Of a stretch of 60,686 nt of DNA, positions 24,926 to 33,663 are shown in pieces. The position numbers were made by a program, and so were the translations under genes. The DNA comes from Lachnospiraceae bacterium (GTDB lineage: Bacteria; Bacillota; Clostridia; Lachnospirales; Lachnospiraceae), in the NCBI GenBank assembly GCA_021769135.1, contig JAETTM010000018.1, forward strand, positions 1-60,686, given 5' to 3'. The notes beneath the pieces are model-generated. The model was not told where the DNA came from. It ran no database searches and saw nothing but the letters and a program-made list of their open reading frames with translations. Position 1 is the first letter of the stretch; every line of letters begins with the position of its first letter.

Positions 24926-25050
24926 TTTACATTCCAACACGCATGTGGTACAATAGTACTATAAGATTTGACTTACATATAAGATATATATAATGAGACG
25001 GCTGAAATTGTAAGAAAAATGTTGACAATTTTGCCGTTTTTTATTTTTTA
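24926..25050 (+). ncRNA. Promoter-to-terminator unit F
   Basis: TTTACA (24926-24931), 17 bp, TACAAT (24949-24954) with ATGTGG before it, closely like unit B. It ends in a stem of about 12 bp (24999-25012 with 25024-25036, CGGC...AATTGT) followed by TTTTTTATTTTTT. It begins 50 bases to the right of the IS30 end and points towards the LytTR gene, so it may be a small RNA or that gene's attenuated leader. Confidence 0.6.
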
Positions 25051-25052
25051 GG

Positions 25053-25350
25053 ATTCGGGTGTCAAAAGCCCTGCCTGTAGAAGGCGCTTGGCATATTGCA
25101 CAAAAAAGTTGCGCACATTCCATTGCACGGGGCATTCCGATGAGCGGAAGATTCCGTTTTGCCTTTGAAAACGAAAATCGCGCTCGGCAGAGGCTCCCAC
25201 GGTTTTTGAGTCTTATTTTCCATTCTCCTAAGGAATCCACCAGGCTTCGCCTGATACCCCTTAGGACAAATGCATAAAAGTTATTTGCGCATACTTTTTT
25301 TTGTACAATATGCCGAGCGCCTTCTACAGGCAGGGCTTTTGACGCCCGGA
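25053..25350. repeat. Long inverted repeat, about 60-bp arms
   Basis: The left arm (25053-25115) and right arm (25286-25350) are inverse copies with few mismatches; the shared core is GTCAAAAGCCCTGCCTGTAG and onwards through AAGGCGCT. The 170-base loop holds an inner hairpin (CCTAAGG with CCTTAGG). A second hairpin (TGCCCGATGG, TTGGGCA) follows near 25404-25420. It looks like a dispersed non-coding repeat rather than a gene. Confidence 0.75.
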
Positions 25351-25451
25351 TATTTTTAGGAAACCGCGTCATAAGACACATGTATTCGCAAATGTACAGA
25401 ACATGCCCGATGGTTGGGCATCCGTTCGCTGTAAAGCGGAAAGGAAAGCTT

Positions 25452-26237
25452 ATGGACAGGTCAAAGAACAGGACTAATTTGAGAATGATACACATAGCGG
25501 TTATTTTATCTGCAGGAAAAGCCGGACTGTGTACGGATGAAAGGGAGGGTCAAAGCTGCGGCATGCCGCCCTTGTGGCAGGAAGTTGATAGAAGTATTGG
25601 GAAAGCCGTGGAGAAGGATGGAAGATTTGTTTATCAATTGGCTTTTTATCAGAGCGTATCAGGGGTAATGAATAGCAGAAAAGAGTTTGATATTCTTATA
25701 CTGTTTATAGAAAAAGAAGAAATGGATTATTTGCGGCAGGAAGAAATGCGCTGGCTGAAAAATACGGCGGCCAGGATTATTTGCCTTGCAGACGGAACGG
25801 CCTTTTTAAAAAATGCATTTAGGATAGGGGCGTTTCGTTATGTGTTGAAGGAAGATATAAAAAAGGATTTTATGGAAGCGATTCAAGACGTTTTGCAGGA
25901 AATGAAGCCGGTGGAGGGGATTCGCCTTACGGTGAATGGGGAAGACAAGTGGGTACTTTTTAAGGACATTTACTATATAGAAGCTTTTGGCGACGAGGCC
26001 ATCATATATAAAAAGGATACTTATTCCACGGTGAGAAAAACGATGGACTATTTGTCGGAACAGTTGGGAAATGCATTTTACCGATGCCATAAATCTTACA
26101 TTGTAAATTTTGCCCATATCCTTAGGATAGAAAATACCAATGTTATTTTGGAGGATGCCAGGAGCGTACCCGTGTCGGTTAGGCGAAAAAGCGGTTTGGA
26201 AAAGGTATATCATTGTTATGAAGAAAAGATGAGTTGA
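25452..26237 (+). CDS. LytTR-family response regulator with degenerate receiver
   Basis: 261 residues from ATG 25452 (AAGGAAAG just upstream); ATG 25485 is an alternative that would begin directly at the receiver-like fold. The N-terminal half has receiver-like strands (IHIAVILSA, FDILILFIEK, IICLADG, GAFRYVLKE), but the expected phospho-aspartate position reads LFIE, so phosphorylation is doubtful. The C-terminal LytTR DNA-binding domain (about 165-258) is well kept: IYYIEAFGDEAIIYKK, FYRCHKSYIVNF, VPVSVRRK. No histidine kinase is adjacent. It lies directly downstream of the long inverted repeat, whose right side may supply its ribosome site. Confidence 0.85.
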   Translation: MDRSKNRTNLRMIHIAVILSAGKAGLCTDEREGQSCGMPPLWQEVDRSIGKAVEKDGRFVYQLAFYQSVSGVMNSRKEFDILILFIEKEEMDYLRQEEMRWLKNTAARIICLADGTAFLKNAFRIGAFRYVLKEDIKKDFMEAIQDVLQEMKPVEGIRLTVNGEDKWVLFKDIYYIEAFGDEAIIYKKDTYSTVRKTMDYLSEQLGNAFYRCHKSYIVNFAHILRIENTNVILEDARSVPVSVRRKSGLEKVYHCYEEKMS

Positions 26238-26298
26238 ATGGAAAAATACATAATATTTTAACGCTTGTCGGAAAAAAGCAACGTTCAACTAAAAAGTA

Positions 26299-26460
26299 TA
26301 GACAATTCCATATGGTGGGTTATAATAATAACATAATCTCCAGTTTTCAAATTACTAATCTATCAGACATAAAGGAAAACTAGGTTTGTATTTATTCTTA
26401 AAGCGCGAAGTTAGGAAGAGCATTTTCCATAAACGGGAAATGCTCTTCCTAACTTCATTT
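26299..26460 (+). ncRNA. Promoter-to-terminator unit G with 19-bp perfect hairpin
   Basis: TAGACA (26299-26304), 16 bp, TATAAT (26321-26326). About 80 bases later a perfect 19-bp stem (26407-26425 with 26438-26456, loop TCCATAAACGGG) is followed by ATTTTAT. No gene lies between. A separate promoter for the next gene starts at 26485, so this unit is either a free small RNA or the end of the LytTR transcript with an internal promoter. Confidence 0.6.
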
Positions 26461-26484
26461 TATGGGCTCATTTATTGGTTGTGC

Positions 26485-26513
26485 TTTGCATAATCCGGCA
26501 TTTGTGATAAGAT
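26485..26513 (+). promoter_or_regulatory. Promoter of the manC fusion gene
   Basis: TTTGCA (26485-26490), 17 bp, TAAGAT (26508-26513); the start codon is at 26552 with AAGGAG 16 bases upstream of it, a long spacing. Confidence 0.55.
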
Positions 26514-26551
26514 AGAAAAGTAAATCGGTAAAGGAGTAAGAAAGTTAAGAA

Positions 26552-28900
26552 ATGAAGTGTATTGTGCTGGCTGGGGGGAAGGGCGACCGCCTATGGCCCT
26601 TATCGAGAAAAAGTTATCCGAAGCAGTTTATTAAACTGCAGAAGAACCATTCCATGTTTCAGGAAACTATCGGCAGAAACCTGCCTTTTTGCGACGAGTT
26701 TGTAATAGCTACCAATAAGGAATACCGTTATATTGTGGAAAATCAGCTGAGCGTATTTCAGGGATTGACCCATAGCTGTATTTTGGAAGAAACGGGGAGG
26801 AAAACGACAGCGGCGATTGTGCTTGCCTGTATGCAGTTCCCGTTGTCGGAAATCGTTTTAGTGGTTCCTACCGACCAGCTAGTGGAAGGGGAAGAGTATA
26901 AGGATGCCATTTTGCGCGCTAAGGAATTGAGCAAAGAAGGCTGCCTTGTAACCTTGGGGATGGATATTGAAGAGCCGGAAGAACGGTTTGGATATTTGCG
27001 CTGCCAGGGGGAAGACGTGCTGAAGTTTACAGAAAAACCGGACAGGCAGAAAGCGGCAGCTTATTTGGAGAGTGGGGAATATCTGGTAAACAGCGGCGCT
27101 TTTATGTTTCAGGTGGGGATTATGATGCAGGAATTGAAAAAATATTCCCCGGAACTGGAAACGGCATGCAGAAATGCTTATAAGAAGAAAAAATATACAA
27201 AAAACAGTATTTTATATACGGAAAATGTTTTGAAAAAAATACCGGCGGTACCGATTGAGAAGTCTGTATTTGAAAATACTACTAGGGCAAAAGTGGTGCA
27301 TTGCAGTTTCCGATGGAAGGATATCGGCAGCTTGGAGGATTTGAAAGCAACAGAACTGCAGGATGCGGACAGCGGCAGGCAGATTCTGTATCAATGCGAA
27401 GAGACGGAAATAATTAACCAGTGCAGCCGAAGTACAGTGGTGGCCAATGGCTTGCGGGGTATTATGGTGGTGAATACGCCGGATGCTGTTTATGTGGGAC
27501 GGAAAGGGGAATCGGAAGCATTAAAGAGGATTATCCAGGAAAATCCTCAGATGAGTACATTTGTAGAAAGCAGCCGTCTGGTATACAGGGCCTGGGGAAG
27601 TTATGAGCTGGTAGCTGACGATCCGTCCTACCGGGTGAAAAAGGTCCTGATACATCCCGGCAAAACCATTTATGCCCATAGCCACAGGTACCGCAGCGAG
27701 CATTGGTCAGTGGTAACCGGAACGGCAAGAATAGAACTGAATGGAGCGGGCGGAACTTATGAAATGGGCGATGTCGTCAATGTGGAGCAGGGCATGGTCC
27801 ATCAGGTTTCCAACATCGGTATGACCCCGCTGGTGATTATTGAGGTATCCGTGGGGGAAAACGTGACGGAAGATGATATGATTCCTGTGGAAAGCAGGGA
27901 TTTGAATGAAATAGATTTGGGATACCGTCTGGAGCCCTATATAAAGCTGCAGCCTGCCTTTAAGGATTATTTATGGGGCGGAAATCGTTTGAAGGAAATA
28001 TATGGTAAACGGTGCGAATATGATATTATTGCCGAAAGCTGGGAACTGTCCGCCCATGCGGAGGGGCAGAGCACGGTGGCCAGCGGACGGCATAAGGGGA
28101 TGCTGTTTGGGGAATACCTGGAAAAGATAGGAAAGGAAAGCCTGGGGTGGAAATGCCAGTCTTTGGTGGATTTTCCGATTTTGATAAAGTTTATAGATGC
28201 GAAAAAGCCTCTTTCGGTCCAGGTCCATCCCGATGATGAGTATGCATTGGAGGTGGAAGGCGAATATGGCAAAAATGAGATGTGGTATGTATTAGATGCT
28301 GAGCCCGATGCATTTATTTACTGCGGCTTTAAAAAGCATGTGACGAAAGAAGAGGTGGAGGAACGAATCCGGGAGAATACTGTTACGGAGATTTTAAATA
28401 AAGTTCCGGTGGCGCCCGGGGATGTTTATTTCATTTCGGCAGGAACAGTACATGCCATCGGCAGCGGGATTTTAATCTGCGAAATACAGCAAAGTTCGGC
28501 TTGCACTTACCGCATGTATGATTATGGGAGAAAAGACCGTTTTGGCAATTATAGGGAGCTGCATGTCCAAAAGGCATTGGAAGTAATGGATTGCCGCCCG
28601 TATGTTCCCCAGAAATTTGAGTCGGGGGCGGAAAAGGGGGAAGGGTATGAATCCAGGCTCCTTTGCTGCTGCAAGTATTTTATTTCGACCCTTTATCATT
28701 TTACGGGGGAGGCGGAACTGGCTTTTACAGAGGAATCCTTTACCTCGGTGATATGTGTTAAGGGGAAGGGAAAACTGGGGCTGAAGGAAGGGGATGGGGA
28801 AGAAATGAGTTTTCAGGCAGGGGACAGCCTGTTTTTGCCGAAGTCCGAGAAGGTATACCGATTTAACGGGGATTGCGAAGTGATTGTAACGAGGGTATAA
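26552..28900 (+). CDS. manC: Mannose-1-phosphate guanylyltransferase fused to class I mannose-6-phosphate isomerase
   Basis: 782 residues. Residues 1-340 are a GDP-mannose pyrophosphorylase (LAGGKGDRLWPLSRKSYPKQF; TEKPD). Residues about 345-455 form the cupin end of type II isomerase/pyrophosphorylase proteins (SVVTGTARIELNG, GMVHQVSN). Residues about 465-782 are a separate type I zinc phosphomannose isomerase (LKDYLWGG-like PAFKDYLWGG, AESWELSAHAEG, QVHPDD at 557-562, GTVHAIGSG). So one chain carries both isomerase types plus the nucleotidyl transfer, turning fructose-6-phosphate (via a phosphomannomutase encoded elsewhere) into GDP-mannose for the surface glycan. Its terminator is shared with the convergent GH73 gene. 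Confidence 0.9.
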   Translation: MKCIVLAGGKGDRLWPLSRKSYPKQFIKLQKNHSMFQETIGRNLPFCDEFVIATNKEYRYIVENQLSVFQGLTHSCILEETGRKTTAAIVLACMQFPLSEIVLVVPTDQLVEGEEYKDAILRAKELSKEGCLVTLGMDIEEPEERFGYLRCQGEDVLKFTEKPDRQKAAAYLESGEYLVNSGAFMFQVGIMMQELKKYSPELETACRNAYKKKKYTKNSILYTENVLKKIPAVPIEKSVFENTTRAKVVHCSFRWKDIGSLEDLKATELQDADSGRQILYQCEETEIINQCSRSTVVANGLRGIMVVNTPDAVYVGRKGESEALKRIIQENPQMSTFVESSRLVYRAWGSYELVADDPSYRVKKVLIHPGKTIYAHSHRYRSEHWSVVTGTARIELNGAGGTYEMGDVVNVEQGMVHQVSNIGMTPLVIIEVSVGENVTEDDMIPVESRDLNEIDLGYRLEPYIKLQPAFKDYLWGGNRLKEIYGKRCEYDIIAESWELSAHAEGQSTVASGRHKGMLFGEYLEKIGKESLGWKCQSLVDFPILIKFIDAKKPLSVQVHPDDEYALEVEGEYGKNEMWYVLDAEPDAFIYCGFKKHVTKEEVEERIRENTVTEILNKVPVAPGDVYFISAGTVHAIGSGILICEIQQSSACTYRMYDYGRKDRFGNYRELHVQKALEVMDCRPYVPQKFESGAEKGEGYESRLLCCCKYFISTLYHFTGEAELAFTEESFTSVICVKGKGKLGLKEGDGEEMSFQAGDSLFLPKSEKVYRFNGDCEVIVTRV

Positions 28901-28934
28901 CGGCATCGGCCGGGCATACCCTCCAGAGGAAAAA

Positions 28935-28958
28935 GGAAACCCGGAAGCCCGGATTTCC
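28935..28958. terminator. Weak hairpin between convergent genes
   Basis: GGAAACCCGG (28935-28944) pairs with CCGGATTTCC (28949-28958) with one mismatch, between the stops of the manC fusion and the GH73-like gene. There is no good T run on either side. Confidence 0.35.
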
Positions 28959-28974
28959 CATATTTCTGTAAATC

Positions 28975-31900
28975 TTATTCAAATCCATCAAATTCATCAT
29001 CGTCATAAAAATAATTATCTTGGGAAGAAGGATTGCCCACCGGCTCCGGAGGATTCGGTTCATGATAGTCATCCGCAGGGGATGGCTTGCTTTTACGATT
29101 ACGCGGCTTTTCTTCTTCAAAATAATCATCAAAATAATCTTCTTCATCCGAATTTATTTCGGGTTCGGATTCATCCGGCATATATTTATCCCCCTCGTTT
29201 TTGGAACGGAGCATAAAATAGGCAGTAGCGGCAATAGCAGCTAAAATAAGTAGGATGACAATGACAATCAGTATTGCCCAAGGGCTGAAAGCAGCAGAAG
29301 GCTGGCCGGGGTCTTCCGAACCGGTTTCTTCGGGGCCGGCTGCTACTGCCGTTTCCATCTGTTCGCTGTCAGTATTGGAAACGGAGATTACGGTGCTGTC
29401 GGACAAAACCGTCTCGCTGATGATGACAGCATAGTCCGAAGCATGGGAAAATGTAAAACATATATCGCCGTTTTGGGCGATTTCTGCTTCGGATACAAAC
29501 TCCAGTTGGGAGGAATCCGGGTTATAATAGTAAAGGTTTGCAATGTGTCCGGCATTTTCAGGCGCAACATTGATTGTCAGCACAGGAAGGAAATCAAAGT
29601 CACCGTCATGAGCGAGGGAGACTTCGAGAACAATCCCCGTTCCGCCAAGGGTTGAAGCCTGCTGTAAAAGTTCTTCGGGTATATTACCCGAGTTTAAGGT
29701 TACGGCCATATCAATGCCGTTTGCTTCATCGGCTATGATGTTATTTCCGTTAATAACCCAGCTGACGCTGTTCCCCATACTTAATACAATATCAATATCC
29801 TGGCCGCGAATCATGGATAAAGTTTCTTCGTATAAAACAGTGGTATCCTTCATCTCTATGGAGATAGTGTTACCGTTGCCGGCCGTCGAATTGTTTTGGG
29901 AGTCCGAACTGCTATTGCCGCCAGCACCTCCTGTTATACCGGAAGAAGGGCTGCCGGAGCCGGAAGATACATTGCCTCCAGAGCCGTTGCTGGAGTCCGA
30001 AGATACATTGCCTCCTGAGCCGTTGCCGGAGCCGGAAGATAGATTGCTGCCAGAGCCGTTGCCGGAGCCGGAAGAGACATTGCCGCTGGAGCCGTTGCCG
30101 GCACTGGCAGCCGAATTGCCGCCGGAGCTGCCGCTGATGCCGGAAGCCGGATTGCCAACCGAAGGGCCGTTGCCTCCGGACGCTGTATTGCTTGCGGAAC
30201 CAGCGGAAGTATCCGCGTTCGATTTTTGTTCTGTGTAACCGCATCTGCGGCATTTCCCGTCGGACATATCGTGGCCTAGAGGGGCTATTTCCTCCGAATA
30301 ATTATCGCCGCAGGAACAGGAATAGGTTTTAAGCCCCTTTTCCGTACAGGAGGGCTGTTTCGTGACAGCGGAGGAATAACTGTGTTTATGGCTGGAAGGA
30401 AGCTTAGGGATGGCTTCCGTATAAGTGTCCTGGCACCTGGAGCAACGGTAAGTGCGTACCCCGGCTTCCGCTTCCGTGGCTTCTTTAGTTATCTGGGAAG
30501 TATAACTATGGCCTAAAGCAGGAATAGGTTCTGTATAGCTATCCCCGCAGGGGCAGGAATAAGTGAGGACGCCTGCCTGGGTGCAGGAAGCGTCTAAAGT
30601 CACTGTAGAGGAATAATTGTGTTTATGGGTAGAGGGCAGCTTGGCGATAGGCTCTGTATAAGTATCGCCGCATTGGGAACAGGTATAGGTGCGGATTCCC
30701 TCTTCCGTTTCCGTAGCTTCTTTCGTAACAGCGGAGGCATAATGATGGCCCAAGGCGGGAATATCGGAGCGTTCCACGGAGCCGCATAAATGGCAGGAAC
30801 GTGTCTGCACGCCTGGGTTGGTACATCCTGCCGGAGTGGAAACCACCCATTCTCCATAGCTGTGGTTGGTACATCCTGTTGCTTTTGGAGCCGCAGTGAC
30901 TGGAATGGGAATTCCGCTTACGGTCTCATAATTGGCCTCGTCTGGATTGTAGGAAGCATTGTAGGAAAATGTTCCCTCCTGCAATACGGTAGAAGGGGCT
31001 TCCCATGTAAATCCGGCAGGCAGGCGCAAGGAGGCCAATGTATTGCCTGCCGCGGTCTGGAGGCCCGCAGGAACCGTATAGCTGGGAATAGCTTTTTGAA
31101 CGGACGGGATAACGGTAGCCTGCACCGTATTATACTTTCCGGTGTCGGATGGGGTAAAGGTCGCCGGATACCCCAAATTCCCTACAGTAGGCACAATGGC
31201 GGGATTATCCCATGTCCAGCCCGTAGGCAGCGGAATGCTGGCCAAAGTTTGGCCGGGGGAATAGGGAACGGCCTGCGGAACCGGAACGGTATAGGCCGGG
31301 TCAATTTTTGTTACGGTTACCGTACAGGAAGCCGTGGTTCCGCCGGATACGGTACAGCTAATCACTGCGGTGCCCGCGGAAAGTGCGGTTACTGTTCCAT
31401 CTGCAGCGACGGAAGCAACTTTGGCATCGGAACTGCTGAAGGATACGGAGGACGCATCGGCAGCCTTCCCATCGATGGAAACGGTGAGGGCAACGGATGC
31501 ATCGGCCTTTAGAGAAAGCGATGTTTTATTTAAAGTTACTTCCTTTAAGGCAGTGGGTTGTGCACAGGGGGCGGAAGGCATGTTGTCGTATACCGGAATG
31601 GAAAATACAAAAGGGTTATCCAGGGAGCCGGCTTCCGCATACCCTTTTCTTACCGAAACAGCCTCGGAAGAAGGGGCGGCAATGTTCTGCATATATTGGT
31701 GCTGATATAAACCGGAAGGAGACATTCTGCTTACGTTGAATTTCTGGAGATATAAGGTGCCCTGCCCCTTTTGGATGTAATCTTTGGAAATTATGTTGGA
31801 ACCGCCTTCCAACGAAAGATAGCGTGTGGTCCAACCATAATTCGACGCTTTTTTGAGCCCGTTTTCAATGACTTCCGCGTTGCCTTTGCCCGTAGCCCCG

Positions 31901-33303
31901 ATGTTGAAATAGTTATATACTCCGGGATATGCAGGATAAGTGCCGGAAATCAAAGGCGATTTGCCGTCTCCCTGTTCCTGGCGGACGCGGGAAGCGAGGT
32001 GGAATGGGCTGACATTGATTTGTCTTGCAATTTTGCAGAAAGCCTGGGTGTAGGTCTGCCCCTGGGCATCGCCGGGGATGGCCCCGGACATGAAGGTGCC
32101 GTTTAACAATGCCTGCACGGCGCTTTCCGTATGGTAATTCGCATTATAATTCAAAAATTCAAACTGAAATATATGTTTTTCCGTTAAAAAATTACGAGGG
32201 TCCATATAGTAGGCCAAAATGCCGTCGGTAGGATAAGACCAAGCATTGTCATAAGGCGCTTTTTTCCATGCGATATTGGAACGGGAGGAAATCAGGCTTC
32301 TGGCAGATTTGTTTTCTTCCTGGACCGCAGTCTGCCAATCGATGCCCGTATCCAGGCGCACAAATATCCAATTAGGATGTTCCGCTTTTATATTTAAAAG
32401 GCCAGTCTGATAGGAGGCGGGAAAATGCTGGATATCCTCAGGAATGCCGAATGCGGCAGGAGCCATCATACGGTACATTTGGCTGGTGATGTTCTGATCC
32501 TCCCATGTAAGCAGATTTTCATCGGAATAGGCCAAATTTTCCCTTTCGATGTAACCGTCATAGACAGCGGTTCCCATATTCAGGCGTACCTGGTACCAGA
32601 TGTTATATAAAGAATCTTCTGCCACGCCGGTAATCTGGACAGATTGGCCGGATGAGACTGTTATAGACGCGGCGGCTTTCTCCCCGGGCTGCTGCTTCAC
32701 TTCATAGGAATCGCAAAGATATACAAGGGCATATACATTTTTACTTTCCAGTAACTTGGCCAAGCTTTCTTTTGCTTCGGCAGGATCCGCCAGACGAACC
32801 GTAGACAGGGCTTGCTGTACGCTGACGGTTATGTAAGGGATATCCGTAAAGGCATCCAGGGCCGGCGAAAGGGAATAAAGGGTTTCATCCCAAACAGGAG
32901 TGAAATCGTAGGCATCGAACTCTGTATTTTCATAATCGTCGCCGCATTCCCAAGTGACGGGTATCTGGGTAGGGGAAGAAGCCCCGTCCAGGAAGACGGA
33001 GAGCTCTTTGGGCAACAAAGCCTGTACATCCGCCAGGGCGGGCTTGTCATCAAAGGACAGGCTGGCGTCCTGAGTTGAAAGAGGCTCTATAGCGGTAATC
33101 AGGGAGACCGTACCTTCGGGATTTGCTTCGGCACCGGATGCCGGCCCGGTTTGGGATGCTGCCGTATCGGCGGCAGCCTGGCTATAAAGGCAGTTTCCCA
33201 TTATAGAAACAAATGAAATAAACAAAGTCATGGAAAGGGAAAAGATTCTCTTTCTATTCCTTATGAATTGTCTGGAATTATGATTCTGGAGGTGATTTTT
33301 CAT
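28975..33303 (-). CDS. Membrane-anchored GH73-like beta-N-acetylglucosaminidase with Big2 and Cys-rich repeats
   Basis: 1442 residues. A signal peptide (hydrophobic about 22-42, QAAAD cleavage) leads to an SH3-like stretch, then a glucosaminidase domain (about 290-555: HPNWIFVRLDTGIDW, YMDPRNFL, SRVRQEQGDGKS with the likely catalytic Glu near 443, YNYFNIGA). It would cleave peptidoglycan glycan strands. A Big2 Ig-like domain (about 586-664), two proline-rich beta repeats, and about six repeats of the type TYSCSCGDSYTEPI with Cys-x-x-Cys pairs (about 810-1020) follow, then a Gly/Ser/Asn-rich linker, a beta domain, one membrane span (about 1338-1364) and an acidic cytoplasmic tail. It is thus tethered at its C-terminus. 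Role probably wall remodelling or surface display. Confidence 0.88.
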   Translation of the reverse strand: MKNHLQNHNSRQFIRNRKRIFSLSMTLFISFVSIMGNCLYSQAAADTAASQTGPASGAEANPEGTVSLITAIEPLSTQDASLSFDDKPALADVQALLPKELSVFLDGASSPTQIPVTWECGDDYENTEFDAYDFTPVWDETLYSLSPALDAFTDIPYITVSVQQALSTVRLADPAEAKESLAKLLESKNVYALVYLCDSYEVKQQPGEKAAASITVSSGQSVQITGVAEDSLYNIWYQVRLNMGTAVYDGYIERENLAYSDENLLTWEDQNITSQMYRMMAPAAFGIPEDIQHFPASYQTGLLNIKAEHPNWIFVRLDTGIDWQTAVQEENKSARSLISSRSNIAWKKAPYDNAWSYPTDGILAYYMDPRNFLTEKHIFQFEFLNYNANYHTESAVQALLNGTFMSGAIPGDAQGQTYTQAFCKIARQINVSPFHLASRVRQEQGDGKSPLISGTYPAYPGVYNYFNIGATGKGNAEVIENGLKKASNYGWTTRYLSLEGGSNIISKDYIQKGQGTLYLQKFNVSRMSPSGLYQHQYMQNIAAPSSEAVSVRKGYAEAGSLDNPFVFSIPVYDNMPSAPCAQPTALKEVTLNKTSLSLKADASVALTVSIDGKAADASSVSFSSSDAKVASVAADGTVTALSAGTAVISCTVSGGTTASCTVTVTKIDPAYTVPVPQAVPYSPGQTLASIPLPTGWTWDNPAIVPTVGNLGYPATFTPSDTGKYNTVQATVIPSVQKAIPSYTVPAGLQTAAGNTLASLRLPAGFTWEAPSTVLQEGTFSYNASYNPDEANYETVSGIPIPVTAAPKATGCTNHSYGEWVVSTPAGCTNPGVQTRSCHLCGSVERSDIPALGHHYASAVTKEATETEEGIRTYTCSQCGDTYTEPIAKLPSTHKHNYSSTVTLDASCTQAGVLTYSCPCGDSYTEPIPALGHSYTSQITKEATEAEAGVRTYRCSRCQDTYTEAIPKLPSSHKHSYSSAVTKQPSCTEKGLKTYSCSCGDNYSEEIAPLGHDMSDGKCRRCGYTEQKSNADTSAGSASNTASGGNGPSVGNPASGISGSSGGNSAASAGNGSSGNVSSGSGNGSGSNLSSGSGNGSGGNVSSDSSNGSGGNVSSGSGSPSSGITGGAGGNSSSDSQNNSTAGNGNTISIEMKDTTVLYEETLSMIRGQDIDIVLSMGNSVSWVINGNNIIADEANGIDMAVTLNSGNIPEELLQQASTLGGTGIVLEVSLAHDGDFDFLPVLTINVAPENAGHIANLYYYNPDSSQLEFVSEAEIAQNGDICFTFSHASDYAVIISETVLSDSTVISVSNTDSEQMETAVAAGPEETGSEDPGQPSAAFSPWAILIVIVILLILAAIAATAYFMLRSKNEGDKYMPDESEPEINSDEEDYFDDYFEEEKPRNRKSKPSPADDYHEPNPPEPVGNPSSQDNYFYDDDEFDGFE

Positions 33304-33513
33304 TAGTATTCTCCTGTTTTTCTGATTTTGTAAAAGTCTTGCTTGGTGCCGGTTTTGTATCGGCTTTAGCTAATCATATATGATAAATAGGTGCTATGTC
33401 AATGAGTGTATGCCAGTTCTTATTAAATAAAGGTAACAGCTATCCATAGAAATCAATTTTCACGGGCGCCCAGAAAAGGTTTGAAAAAAAGCCGCATTAA
33501 TGATAAAGTATTA

Positions 33514-33602
33514 TGTAACGGTTCAGCCCAGGGCTTTGCGCTTGCTGCAAAGTCCGTATGAATGCGTAAATGGAACAAAGAATCCGGAGGCGGACTGTTA
33601 CA
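33514..33602. repeat. MITE-like element, copy 1 (shortened)
   Basis: Begins TGTAACGGTTCAGCC and ends CTGTTACA, with the same internal hairpin half GGGCTTTGCG...TGCAAAGTCC as the complete copy at 51715. Flanks GTATTA and GCATTA differ at one base, consistent with a 6-bp target duplication. It lies in the 360-base divergent gap between the GH73-like gene and the WecG-type gene; the rest of the gap is AT-rich with no supported feature. Confidence 0.7.
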
Positions 33603-33663
33603 GCATTATAGTATATGACATGAAACGGACACTCAGCGCGGAGAGGAACAGGGGTTTTCAGTT

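Noticed and set aside
29714-30238. Plus-strand Pro/Glu-rich repetitive frame (LPEPEDTLPPEPL type)
   Set aside because: It is the complement of the Gly/Ser/Asn-rich linker of the GH73-like gene; repeats there give long open frames on all strands.
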